Source of the DNA: Rehmannia glutinosa
Taxonomy: Eukaryota > Streptophyta > Magnoliopsida > Lamiales > Orobanchaceae
NCBI GenBank assembly: GCA_016081115.2
Contig: CM071930.1
Coordinates: 3,577,419-3,641,418, forward strand
Length of the DNA: 64,000 nucleotides
Direction: 5' to 3'
A program made the position numbers and the translations under genes. Shown here in pieces: positions 33,162 through 44,723 of the stretch. Numbering within the stretch: position 1 is the stretch's first letter; each line of letters starts with the position of its first letter. The notes under the pieces were generated by a model. That model made no database searches. It worked only from the letters and a program-made list of their open reading frames with translations, and was not told the origin of the DNA.

Positions 33162-34768
33162 ATAAAACCAGCCATCTACTTCGTCCTCAATCTCAAGTTC
33201 TTCACCAGCCGTAAGATTAATCTGCAGACAACATGAAGCTTAATGTTATCATCATGCAAAAACCAAAACAAACAACTCCAAGAACGTGCAATGTAGACAA
33301 GGAAAAAATTGAACTCACCTCATCATCGCCACCTGCAGTGAAGTCATAAAGAGCTGTCCCAAACTGTGGAGCACCTGAAGAAGGATGTCTTTCATCATAA
33401 CTGTTGGAACCAAGGCCGGCTAAGGGATTCTCAAATGACTCGTATCTTTGATGTTCAGGTGATGAATATGGAGGAGGTTCTTCTCTTATCTGCAATATTC
33501 ATACATTAGACTTGCTATCATTTTGCAATTAACATTGTGATGAAAAGAGATTCAGAGTACCAACCGGGGAACCAAGGCCCTCATATGGACTATATCTACT
33601 TCCACCTTGCTTTTCCTACAAAAGCAACTCAAAAGTGTCATATCTAGTGCAAATCATATTTATTCAAATTCTAACTCATGACTCATTCAATCAACCAAAA
33701 CTCTATGCCAGCAAGTGTAGTAAAGATCCTTTGCATTGCCATATATATCTGATATACATATCCAAACAACATCCACATATTCATCCTACTTCCCAGAAAT
33801 TCAAAAAAGCTGAAAATAGCTTTTATCAGAAAAAAAGCTCAAATCAGCTTTTTTCCCCAAAAAAGCTGGAAAAACAGAGAGCAAAAAACCAGCCCCTACC
33901 AGCAGAACCGACCACGAATAAAACCAAACAAGCATCACCAGCAACTCAACACAATCAAGAAGAAATCAGCAACTCAAAACAACAACTTCTCAATCATCAA
34001 TTTAAAGTGTGTCTGTATGCAGAGATGTGGAGAGAAAGATGAAACTACTGCTCATATTTTCCTCCACTGTTACTTCTAATTACCTTTGAGCTTTAATGCA
34101 AGTGACTATCGATAAAATAAAAAATATAACAGTATTTGTACATTAATCTGTATGTTAAAGATAAACATCCTTTAAAAATATCTTCTAATAAAGGCTCAGA
34201 GCCTAATTAAGTCATACGCTACTAATTTCAACCACTTGATTAGAGATATCAGACATAAGTCAAGCCATATTTATTAGAGTTGCATATTTTATCATACACA
34301 TATTAAGTGGTAACCCTATAGTTATAATGACTATGTTGAATGCTAACCACAAGTTCTAAAAGAAAACACGAATCATATGCCAATCTTACGCATTAAGAAC
34401 AATATTATGTTACAATTTTAAATGAACAAACTGAAGAGTGGTGACGAGAAAGGTAATTAGAAGATGGTAGGCTATAAGAATGGAATAAATTGATGAAAAA
34501 GTAGAACTCTCACTGCAGGAAAAAAACTCTTAGACACCATCAACAAATTAAGGCGCTGATATTGAAAAAAAAATTGCTCATGAAAATCAACTTTCAAAAA
34601 TTAGGGTTTTAAACGATTTGGGGACTTTAATGGATAGGAAAAACTCACCAACAAATCACTCCGAGATGCAGCGGCCGAGCTCCTATTCTGCGCGGTGGAC
34701 GGCGGTAGGGCGGTGAAGAGCTTGCGGTAGACGTCTTCTATTCCGTGTTCAGTTCTCAGCCTCGTTTC
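33162..34768 (-). pseudogene. Captured fragment resembling TASH3 (TPLATE-complex SH3 protein), four exons with introns
   Basis: Exons on the minus strand: 34768-34649 (…GIEDVYRKLFTALPPSTAQN…, ends SRSDLL), 33615-33565 (17 residues, YSPYEGLGSP), 33489-33319 (57 residues: EEPPPYSSPEHQRYESFENP, then FGTALYDFTAGGDDE) and 33221-33162 (20 residues: LTAGEELEIEDEVDGWFY). Every junction is GT-AG (donors GTGAGT, GTTGGT, GTGAGT, GTAAGT) and all phases are 0, so the frame runs through. ALYDF...GWFY is the first two thirds of an SH3 domain; the segment after GWFY is absent. The proline-rich lead into SH3 matches my recollection of the C-terminus of TASH3, a large endocytic adaptor (~1200 residues) of the plant TPLATE complex; only ~130 residues are here. 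It lies inside CACTA-1, so it is read as a Pack-CACTA capture with introns retained. The identification is from memory. Confidence 0.7.
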
Positions 34769-35227
34769 TCATTTTTTGTTTTTTTTATTAAGTTGTTTTT
34801 TTTTGAATAAATTCGGAGTATATAAAAATAAAAGAGTAAAATGTTGTTTACAAAGCCCAAACATTGACTAAAGAATAACTAAGAAACAAGAGAAAATCGA
34901 CAAAAAGATGAAATCAAGTCACATGCCGACTGGTAGCCAAAGTGGGGCCTCATTAAAACCTACCAAGGTAAAACCCACCATGGGAAAAACCCTTGGAGGA
35001 AAAAAAGTACCCCGAAAGAAGAAAAGGCAAAACAAATCGCAAAAAAACAATGTTGAATAGCCCAAAGCGATGCGAAACATCAAACAAAAGGAACCCTCCC
35101 CACTAAATGCCCCGAGGTGATAAAGTAAAGTGCGATCCGCAGCAATAACCTCCTCCTGAAGAAAAAATCGCGCCGTATCCCACCAAGTATTACCAATCGC
35201 ATACGCCGCTAGCTTAGAAAGGGTGTG

Positions 35228-38200
35228 TCACCGCTCGATTAGCCTCCCGATAAACATGAGACGCCGGAAATGAACGAGACGAAGACGGCGAAATAAGAGA
35301 ATAAGCCTGCCCTTGATGACCCAAGGAACCTGCATAGAAAATGTAGAGAATATTGAAACCACATAAGAAGAGTCAGACTCTAACCAAATAAAATCCCATC
35401 CTTTATCCAACGCGATTTCGCAGCGGTGATAATTTCCTGTAACTCGCGCGAAAAGCGAAACCCCGACAAGCCGCATGCGGTGAAGCGACCCAATCACAAA
35501 GCCATGGCAATTCGAAAGACACCACCACAAGCGAGAGTCTCCTGGCGACCCCATTGCACTACCATCCGTATTAACTTTAATCCAACCAAACGGAGGAGAC
35601 TCCAACGCACGAGAATAGGGTAATTATTACTTCTACAATGGCCAGGGATGGCTAGTTTGCTCAAAATAGAAAGATCCAGCGAATCATTATTCATGTAGCC
35701 GATAGGGGTACGACGAGATTCTCTAATGAACGACAAAACTTGAGCCCGAACAGCCATAATCGAAATCTTGTGATCCTCAAAATCGCTTTATTGCGACAAG
35801 TCCGGATGACCCGGATGAGAGTAATCAAAGTAAGTTTCTACAAAAAGAGGATTTGAGAGCTCTTACTTAGCCTCCAAGCTCAATGATAACACCCCAAATG
35901 CCGAAGAGAAATCCAAATGAACATTGAAGAGACCGGAAAAGAAATCCCGATTAGGTCGTACCATCGTGCAATCCAAAAACAATGATCCAAATCCTCCGAA
36001 TGATGGAAACAAAAGTGACAAACTGCAGGCCCAATAGTCCCTCTGCTCTGTAATTGACCCCACAATGGAAGCTTATTATGAATAAGGCGCCAAGCAAGTA
36101 AGGAACGACGAGACGGGATACACGTGTGCCAAATCCATTTACCCCAACGAACAATGGGAAAATTCGTATGAATATGCCAAGAGGCTATACGAGATGAATA
36201 AAGACCATGAACCGATTTAGACCAAACCGAGAATCTTTCCCACCAACAACAGGCATGTCCAACATATCCATGACAATATCTTCACAATTCAAGATGAACA
36301 ATGAAGTGAAATGCCAAGTGCCATCAAAAAGATAGTCGGAGACCTTTTGAGACAAAATCCTGCGAAATCGACGAGGGATGCCCAATTTATCTGCAATACT
36401 ATACCCAAGCCAATTATCCCACGTAACGAAATAGTGGAGCCATCTCCGATAATCCATCTAGAGTCCGTCTTGAGAGAAGAAATAAAAGGGCGAAAACCCG
36501 TCCACAAAGAGGAACTAACCGGAGTGACCTTAGGCTCAAGATCGCCATCCAAGAACCGGCTACGAAGGAATCTAGCAGCTAGAGAATCCGTAGCCAAAAT
36601 GTCCCAAGTAAAACACATCAGAAAGGACGCATTCATAGATGAAATAACGCAAAACCCAAACCACCCTCCTCCGTAGGCGCACACATACGACTCCAAGAGA
36701 CCGTAACAAGGCCTTTTTTCGTGATGTCCCCAGTCCAGATAAAATTGCGAGCAGCCCGGTCCAAACGACGGATGAGCGTGACCGGCCATTTGTAGACCAT
36801 CATAGAATGAACAACGGAACTGAAGATAACTGAATTTACCAAGCAAACCCGACCAGACCATAGACAGAGAATGACCCTTCCAGTTACTAAATTTGCTAAT
36901 GATACGATCAATAATTGGCTCCAAATGAATCCGTCTTGGCACCCCCTTGAAAAGCGGAACACCCAAATAAGTAAAAGGCAGACTTCCCTCCCTCATCCGT
37001 ATCGCACGAAGTATAGACCTCTTATGACGAACAAATTTGCCAAAATAGATGGTGGATTTATCACGATTAGCATACTGACCTGAAAGTTGCTCATAATCCG
37101 AGAGAATACGAGAGATAGTCGCAGCATTATCAATGGAAGCTTGACAAAAAATGATCACATCATCAGCATACAATAAATGCGTAGGATAAGAGATACCATG
37201 ACCAGCCCGAATACTAGAGATAGCCCGAGATTGAACGTGTTGACTTATGAGGTTACTTAAAACCTCCTCCGCAATGCAGAAAACAAGCGGTGACAACGGA
37301 TCCCCTTGACGGACCCCTTGCGAACACCCAAAATAGCCAACCGGGGAGCCGTTCAGTAAAATTGAAAGCTTGGCAGACTGAAGAATGCTAGAAATCCAAC
37401 CACAAAATTTGTTCGAAAAACCAAAGGCTCTCATAACGCCCAACAAAAAATCCCAAGAGATGGTATCAAAAGCTTTGCGAATATCCACCTTGATGGCCAT
37501 GTTGCCACCGTATGCCCGACGATCTAAACAATTAATGCATTGAAGCGAGAGAAACACAATCATGAATACGACGACCTGCAATAATAAACCCAAATCGAAC
37601 CGGCGAGATGATAGAGGTCGCCACCGAGCCAACTTTGGAAAGGATTTTAGTAATAATCTTGAAGTAAAATTACTAAGAACAATGGGTCGGAATCGATCGA
37701 CTTTAATGACCTCTCGCTACTTTCGGAATGAGCACCACAAAACTAGAGTTAATGCGGGGGGGACAACGCCCGTATCAAAGAAATTTCGAACAACTTGAAC
37801 CACATCCGATTTAAACCAACTCCCAAGCAAACCGATAAAACTTACCGGGGAAGCCATCGGGTCCAGGAGCACTCGCAGATCCATCTCAAAAACCGCTTGT
37901 TTAATCTCCTCGATGGAAGGGCGATTAATGAGACTCATGTTTTGGTGAGGCGTGACCGATGGGTGAATGATAGAGGAAATACGGTCAACGACGTAGAAGT
38001 AGGAGAAAAGGAAGCCGTGAACAAATTCTCATAAAATTGAACCACATGCTCGCAATAGCAGCAGGGGTTCCTACAATTCTCCCCATCAATAACTAGTAAA
38101 GAAATAGAATTTACGCACTTACGAATTTTATTTTGCGCATTTGAAAAAACGTAGTATTGCTGTCTCCATCCTAAGCCAAGTGTTCCGGCTTCTGCGGTGC

Positions 38201-39240
38201 AACATATCATATTCCTTATGCATTAGCTCGATAATGAGCATTAGATTCCACCTCTTGGCAAAAATTCTCATCCGAATAACCATCTATGGCGATCGACTCT
38301 GAATGGCAAAGAATATCCGATAAAATGGACTCCTTTTCTGAAAAATATTACCAAAGATGTCAGAGAGTTCGATCTTTAAGACAAACTTTGAGACGCTTAA
38401 GCTTACCAGTAATGCGACCCCAGGGGGAATTAGACAAAATAGGCATAATCCACGACTCCCTGATCACATCATAAAGTCTGTCATCTAGAAGCCACATATG
38501 TTGAAACCGAAAAGGGCGCGGACCAGAAGGAGATGAATCCTTACAAGTGATGGAAATGGGATGATGGTCAGACATAGTGCGAGGCAAAACATAGCAACGA
38601 ACAAACTCCCATAAGTTCAAGAAACCCTCTGACATAAGACCCCTATCAATTTTAGATTCCACGTGATTCCCCGTATGCATGCGCCCTTTCCAAGTATACT
38701 TATGGCCGGCGAAGGATGTCTATCAACCGACAATCTTCGATAAAACGCGTAAATTCATGACACGAAGTCATATTCGAACGCAGCGAGCACGCCGTTCATG
38801 AGCACCTAACACAAAGATTAAAATCCTCGACCACTAGAAAATTAGAAACCGGAAGCTAAAAGATCACGCCAAAGTTCCCGACGGCGCCCATACGAGGCAT
38901 GACCATGGACAAATCCAATTCTGAAGTTACCCATCGGGAGAGCAGCCTCAACCAAAATAAATTGGTCAGTCATATGCAACACGGAGGCTGAAGTGAAACG
39001 AGAGAAAACCAAAATCCAAATGTTAGCAAGCATGCTTCCGACCTATGGTTGACCGTTAGCTAGAACGGATAAACCCATAGCCGTCAATAAGAGGAGTGAA
39101 TCGAAGAGATATCCGTTTTAGGTTCCACCGCAGACAAAGCCAATATGGTTTGGTAATCAAGCAATGATGTCGTAGCGACTTTTAGAGAGATCGTTAGAGA
39201 TCCCTCTAACGTTCGATGAAGGATATTCATTGTTTACGAG
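35228..39240 (-). pseudogene. LINE-B ORF2: endonuclease / reverse transcriptase / RNase H
   Basis: Target-primed retrotransposition enzyme. In order on the minus strand: an AP-endonuclease-like region (about 39240-38360), seen as AEPKTDISS near 39110 and MSDHHPISITC near 38555; the RT (37632 to about 36650) with AIKVDIRKAFDTISWDFLL, GVRQGDPLSPLVFCIAEEVL and the catalytic YADDVIIF; the thumb/connection region with FTYLGVPLFKG; a zf-RVT segment (about 36130-35880) with VCHFCFHHSEDLDHCFW; and an RNase H segment (35605-35228) with IKVNTDGSA and LESDSSYVV. Frame breaks occur near 36960, 36650 and 35750. A complete plant L1 ORF2 is about 1300 residues and this spans that length. Regions antisense to it hold shadow ORFs. 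Confidence 0.88.
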
Positions 39241-39293
39241 AGAGCTCCTCAATCGGAGCCATTTTAGTATCTAGGGATTCCTCCTCAACTTCA

Positions 39294-40666
39294 TCACCCA
39301 AGACTTAGAAGCAACCATATCCATAATATTATGATTCTCGATTTCCCTACAGGCACCCGAAGAGCAGGCCTAGAAGGGCCTTCTTTTCGAACCACAGATA
39401 GCTTTTGACGAATTTCTTGTAACTTTTTGTCCGCTAATGAATCGACAAGTGCATCCTCGGATCTGAAGGTGTAAGAAATAATCGAGGTGTCCGGACCTAA
39501 TAGGGGATCCGGTCGTCCACCTTCAACTAAAGCAACTTCCGTTGAAGGCGGATTAATAACCATAATAGCATCATTGTTCTTGCCACACGCATCCTCTTTT
39601 GAAATCGAATCCATCATTCCCGGCCCAGCTTCTATCGCTAAAATAGGGCTATCCGAATGGACTATCATCTCCAGAGGCATGACATTTTCAATTTCCGTAT
39701 CCAAATTATCTCCATCCTGACTTTCAAGAAGGGCAAAAGTATTACTAGTATTCAGTAGTGGAGGAATATCATGAGAAGGAGATTTTGATCTTCTGGGGGC
39801 AAAGAATATCAAGATCCCTTGGCTTCGAAAGTTGCTCAACAGACGAAACCTTAGAATTAGGAGCTTCTGTCGACTTGCCATGTGGCTTAGGATTACGAGA
39901 ACGGCTCCGAGCTCTAAAAGGGAGTTGCTCGTTATTTATTTGACGGCATACGGCTGTGGAGTGACCAATAAATTGACAATGACGGCAGAATTCCGGAAGA
40001 CGTTCATACTGAAAGAAAATAAATCCAGTGTGCCCTGTACGATCAATTTTCATCTTCTCCGGAAGACTCATTCTTAAATCCACATCCACAAGAACACGTG
40101 CGAAATGACCCAGAGACCCGGAAATATTGTTCTCATCAATTTTAATAGGTGAACCAATAGCTCTAGCAATTCCCATAAGCACCTCGGGGTGCCAATATTC
40201 CCAACTAAGACCAAAAATACGAACCCATACTTGAGCAATGGATGTGGTTGTGTTGTCGGGATCGAAATCCGGTGTCCATGGCTGCAAACGAAATGTGCCT
40301 GGTGACAGAATAAAAACGTTTTTTCCACACAACATCCCTATCATTGAGATTAGAAAAATGTATGTTATAAAACCCTTTACCCAACGAAATAATACGGAAA
40401 GAATTAATACGCCATAAAGACTGCAATTTGTCGTAAAGATTTGAAATTGTCAGGGGCTTGCTACCCTTAGCATATAAGGTCCTACCAATCAAAGATTTTT
40501 CGCATAATTGACGTCTAGATTCATATATCTCATCCGGAATTTCTAAAGAAAAGATATTACCAGTTTTCTTGGGAATGAGCGGAGATGAAACCTTAACATT
40601 TGGCATGAGAATCTGAGAAGGCGAAGATTGTTTCAATATACCACCTGTAAGTAGTCGATTGAGCAC
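39294..40666 (-). pseudogene. LINE-B ORF1: gag-like DUF4283 / CCHC protein
   Basis: RNA-binding ORF1 of the LINE RNP. The N-terminal part (40666-40330) has the DUF4283 feel: GRTLYAKGSKPLTISNLYD, LQSLWRINSF. After a frameshift near 40330 it continues as LQPWTPDFDPDN, VWVRIFGLSWEYWHPEVL, DENNISGSLGHFARVLVDVD and a zinc-knuckle CRHCQFIGHSTAVC (CX2CX4HX4C). The C-terminal part (39881-39294) is acidic, low-complexity and ends after a basic patch. It is the same subfamily as LINE-A ORF1, which has GSLGHFIRVLVDIDL. Confidence 0.85.
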
Positions 40667-41015
40667 CGTGAGATTTTGTTTGTCGTGGGAAGGGAATCAA
40701 CAAGAGGAGAATACGCGCAACCATGTCCAAAGTATTACGATCAAGTGACGTTGAGGGCATGCGATCGAACCGAGTAAATCAGGTGGATTTCGGACTCCAT
40801 AGCCTGAACCGGAGATGGAGGCCGGAAGAGGCATCGTTTTTTCCGATCAATCAACCCATTACCTCTCGCTTATTCCCCAAATTCACCCTTGGGGAATTTT
40901 ATCAAACAGTTGTGAGCACAAGTGATAAATGAAGCCAACCCTTCAATGTGTAAGAGGGTTTGAAAGGGCGCAAGTATTCCAATTAGTTTGATAAGTTGAA
41001 AATGTTTTTAGCTGT

Positions 41016-41264
41016 TATTTTAGCGAACCAAATCTCCATTGTCTATCCGATTATGCGAGCTTATGAGAATCCGGACCAGTTCACCTGCGAGGTCGTGGTT
41101 TTCCCTTGCTTTGATGCGTGCTTGACGATACTGGCCGATGTCAGTCAGGCCTGGGATTGATGAGAAATAAATCTCGGTCCAAACGAGAGCAAGGTTCTTT
41201 ACGATTTGCAGGATGGTGTCTTGGGAGCGGAGAGATCGTTTTAGATTAGGTTTTTAGCTAAAGC
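41016..41264 (-). CDS. Unidentified open frame in the LINE-B 5' region
   Basis: Minus-strand frame open from about 41264 to a stop at 41016, with no ATG near its start. Reads RSLRSQDTILQIVKNL, LVWTEIYFSSIPGLTDIG, RARENHDLAGELVRIL in pieces (the second block as WTEIYFSSIPG). It has the composition of real protein. The TSD at 41366-41379 places it inside LINE-B, upstream of ORF1. It could be a 5'-transduced host exon or an unusual N-terminal extension. I do not recognise the family. Confidence 0.35.
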
Positions 41265-41382
41265 TGGAGATTTATTTAAAATGAAATAATATGAAGCCCT
41301 AAACACTGATTTTTGCATTTTGCAATTATTATGTTGGGGATTGTAGGTTTTTCGAGATGGCAATCTTTTTATTAAGTTGTTT

Positions 41383-42309
41383 GAGTATAGGTTTAATTTC
41401 TGTTTAATGTTTTTGGGGTTCCTATTTACAGTGGATTTAATGTTTGTTTAAGTTGCTAATGCAAAACTTTTAGATTGTGTGTTGTTTGATTAAGTTGCTA
41501 TTACTCAACTTAAAGTTGCTAGTATTTTTTATTTATATATATGTTTAAATTGCTAAAGTAAAACATCTACCTTTAAAGTTGCTAGTTATATTTTTAGACT
41601 TATGTTTAAGTTGCTAAACCAAAAAGTTTAACCTTGCTAGTTATATTTGATTATTATTATTTTCAAATAAATTAAAATAAAAATTTGATAAAAAAAATAT
41701 TTACAACTCCAACACTTTTAGAATTATGTTAAAGTTGCTAAAATAAAATTGATAAGTTAACTAAAAGTGATAGTTATACCATGAGATAAAAAATTGATAA
41801 CAAAATAAAAATTAACTCTTAGCACTTTTAGAAATTTGCTAAAGTTGCTAAAATAAAATTGATAAACTAACTAAAAGTGCTAGTTATACCATTAATATAA
41901 ATAATAAATAAGGACATGAAAAATGCCTATCGACTAGGTTTATAATCGTTGTTAAAATTGTTATCTTTAAGGAAAAAAACATGACCCTAATTACAACGGT
42001 GTAACCAACCGTTGACGAAAAGGATGAATAAATGTTGTATTTTGAAAAAGATTAGGCACTAATCGACAACGGATTACAAAAACATTGTCGAAGACCCAAG
42101 AAACGTGTTGTAAAAAAATAAAAAGACCGCTAATACACAACGCTTCAAGAAAGTATTGTCTTAGGCTCGAGTGAACTGTTGTCCTTAACAAAAAATCCGC
42201 TCATTCACAACGGTTTAACGAAAATCTGTTGTGAATACCGATAATTACAACGATTTAGCTCAAATCCGTTGTCTTTGGGGTGTTGTTGTTGAGCATTTTT
42301 CTTGTAGTG
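41383..42309. repeat. CACTA-1 right part with subterminal repeats
   Basis: 41400-41900 repeats (T)AAGTTGCTA(A/G) many times. 41940-42290 has the ACAACGG / CCGTTGT subterminal units. The terminus at 42290-42309 is GAGCATTTTTCTTGTAGTG. Positions 41497-42309 are duplicated at 60539-61353. Confidence 0.8.
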
Positions 42310-42848
42310 ATGGCTCTGTCTGTGTTGCTAGTATTATATTCCGGACCCATAATACGATTCTCATTATCAGATTTTGGCTCCAAATTCGTATTATCACATG
42401 TCACATCATCTGAATCAGCACCCATAACATCAAAAGAATTCTTAGTGTGAATATGTGAAGGAGAAGGTTCACCCTCCTTAACACGACCTTGATGACCCGT
42501 ATTTCCCATGGAGTCAACAACGGCTTTTCCCTTGTCATTCTGCACCGGACGATAAACTTTACGGACCCTGGAACGACCCCATTGCATTGAATTCGGACGT
42601 TCCGCTGAAGTCTTGGGACGTCCCTGGTCAGGAGAGGCGCGTCTTTCAGTGGTTGAATTCCCTGCGGGAGTAATACGGCAAGAAACTGTCGAATGTCCCG
42701 TTACACTGTATTTTGAACAAAATTCCGGTAATTTCTCATAAGTAACTGACACAAAGGAACACTCGCCAACTCGTTCTACCATGATGTGCTCCTCCAACGG
42801 TTTCGACAGATCAATATCCACTAACACCCGGATGAAATGTCCCAGAGA
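42310..42848 (-). pseudogene. LINE-A ORF1, middle part (copy 1)
   Basis: Minus strand: GSLGHFIRVLVDIDLSKPLE, then a degenerate CCHC knuckle CSKYSVTGHSTVSC (first pair C-x2 altered to CSKY), then a hydrophilic tail rich in Ser, Pro and Asp ending EYNTSNTDRA at the CACTA-1 edge. The apparent N-terminal MHKKTLI is Athila LTR sequence; the true continuation upstream is on the other side of Athila. Confidence 0.8.
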
Positions 42849-42853
42849 ACCAT

Positions 42854-44571
42854 TGATAAGGGTCTTTTTATGCATGTTTTATGTGTATATTTGAGTAGAA
42901 TTCGAGTTATTTTATTGTTAGTTTTGTAAATTTTTGATTGTACATAGTTCATATTACTCCGAGGTGATTTTATTGATGTAGATTGACCATTCGGGGCTAA
43001 TTTTGGTGAATTTCGGACCATGGATTCATGTCAAAACATACCGGGGAGTTTAAGGATGCAAAAACGCTCGAAATTCCAAGCCAAACGCGTCATTTCGGGC
43101 CTTTTTGGTCCAACACGGGCAGGGGGTGTCGGGCAACACGGCCGTGTTCACGGGAGCCAAAACTCGAATTTTTGCACAAAACAGCCTCCAACACGGCCTG
43201 GCCGTGTTCCCAACACGGCCGTGTCCAGAACACGGCCTGGCCGTGTTGGGAAGCACGACCATGTCACTGAGTGCTGCGCGACAATTAAACAAGACGCGGC
43301 CTGGCCGTGTCGGGCGCATTTTATGGCGTGTCGGGACCCTTTTGCAACTTTTCCATGCGAAAATTATGGAAAACTCACCTACCAAGCCTTTTGACCACTT
43401 TTATACACCTTTAACACCCAATTTTCTTTGCAACATGTCCCCATATTCCCTCAATCATCATGTGTATACAATGATTCAACCAACTCAACCATGAATGTGC
43501 ACACAATGATTCAACTAACAAGCATGGAAATGGGGCATTTGTTAATATGGTATTTCACAAGATGGTGCTTATAAAAGCCAAGAGTTTGAGTTGGAAAATG
43601 ATTCATGTAATATTCACTCATAGAGAGATTCATAGTGTTTAACATTTTGAGTGGAATTGGGATCAAGAGATCTTGGAGGAGTAAGCTTGAGGCAACATTG
43701 GGGAAGAAGGCTTGGAGCAACATCATCAAGTCAATTGAGATTTTGATAAAGATAAGTACACCATGACTACAATGTTTACATCTTCTTGTGTAATTTATTC
43801 TTTGGTCAAAATCATGTGTAGCTAAACTCCTAGTATTTGAATGTAATGAACTCTAGAATGGATTTGTGATTAAGGTGTGTATGTTTTTAATAAAATCTTC
43901 ATATTTTGTGTGATTCACTTATATTATGCTTCGTTCATTCGAATTGATATATGCGCAATATTGATTTGAAGTTTATTTTTCATCCGGGAAATCGAGAGAT
44001 TCATGGTGAAATAGAACCTATATAAGTGAAAAGAGTTGCATGCAATCCTAGATATAGGACGACATAAATCTTCTGGATTAGGGTCAAACCTAATATGGGA
44101 ATTCATAAATCGTTATAATGCAATCTTGGGGGTTTTAACTAGAAAGAGATTTCAGTTAATCAACTTGAGATTAGGAGTTTTTCGCCTTGAGAAAGGGATT
44201 AACTTAAATCGGGAATTTCTACGGTCCACATAGCATGAGATTTTATTAAAAGAGGTTGATTTTTGCTTAAGGGCTTATGGTTGAATCTTTTAACTTGTCA
44301 AATCACAAAAACATTCTAGAGGGATTTACATTCAAACACACTTCTATCTCTTGATTTCTTATTCTACAAATTTTACTTCATTTTTACACTTCGATAATTT
44401 AGATTCTTTATCAAACAAAAACTCGAAAATTGTTAGATTAAATAACAAAAAGACGGTAATTATTAGTACTTATAATCCTCGTGGGAATGACACTTTCGGT
44501 ACTCAATAATCTATACTATAAAACGATAGGTGCACTTGCCTACGGTTTTAAAGATAGCTTTTGAGCCACCA
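42854..44571 (+). repeat. Athila 5' LTR
   Basis: TGATAAGG...GCCACCA. Holds a GC-rich block (43125-43320) of ACACGGCCTGGCCGTGT palindromes. ORFs in this block on both strands are artefacts of the repeats. It differs from the 3' LTR mainly by one-base insertions and deletions. Confidence 0.93.
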
Positions 44572-44577
44572 AGTTTT

Positions 44578-44595
44578 TGGCGCCGTTGCCGGGGA
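44578..44595 (+). promoter_or_regulatory. Athila primer-binding site
   Basis: TGGCGCCGTTGCCGGGGA, seven bases after the LTR end; the typical site of the Athila lineage, where a host tRNA 3' end primes minus-strand synthesis. Confidence 0.8.
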
Positions 44596-44723
44596 TTGTA
44601 ATATTAAGAACACCTTATTTTTGTTAATTTAATCATTTTTTTTATTTTATTTCATCATTTGTCTTTCTTTTTATCTATCTTTGTAAGTATTGGATTACAC
44701 TTATCCTCTTTATTTACCGCAAA

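Larger units (their letters stand above)
34796..41365 (-). mobile_element. LINE-B: full-length L1-type LINE inside CACTA-1
   Basis: A 6.57-kb minus-strand LINE. Its poly-A end shows as poly-T at 34796-34804. A 14-bp TSD TTTTTATTAAGTTG (up to 17 if the T run is counted) lies at 34782-34795 and 41366-41379. It contains ORF1 (40666-39294, frameshifted) and ORF2 (endonuclease, reverse transcriptase, zf-RVT and RNase H, about 39240-35228). Frames are broken by several indels and stops, so it is not autonomous as read. Confidence 0.92.
30909..42309 (-). mobile_element. CACTA-1: defective CACTA (En/Spm-type) element inserted in LINE-A ORF1
   Basis: Right terminus on the + strand is GAGCATTTTTCTTGTAGTG (ending 42309), which is CACTACAAGAAAAATGCTC inverted. 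The left terminus at 30909 is TACTATAAGAAAAATGCTC, the same with two changes. Subterminal arrays of ACAACGG / CCGTTGT and AAATCCG(C/T)T motifs fill about 30920-31290 and 41940-42290, as typical for CACTA elements. No transposase (TNPD/tnp2) gene is present. The interior holds a Ulp1-like tail, captured TASH3-like exons and LINE-B. The 3-bp flanks do not match cleanly (CCA and ATG). Length 11.4 kb, about 4.8 kb without LINE-B. Confidence 0.85.

Noticed and set aside
36311..38034. Plus-strand ORFs such as 36311-36676 and 37562-37798
   Set aside because: Antisense shadows of the LINE-B reverse transcriptase on the minus strand.
30906..42312. 3-bp TSD for CACTA-1
   Set aside because: Flanks CCA and ATG do not match, and shifting the ends by a base does not give a perfect triplet; CACTA identity rests on the termini and subterminal repeats instead.
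43020..43494. Several ORFs of 80-129 codons on both strands (repeated at 48618-49044)
   Set aside because: They are produced by the GC-rich palindromic block of the Athila LTR; same-frame conservation is not kept between the two LTRs.
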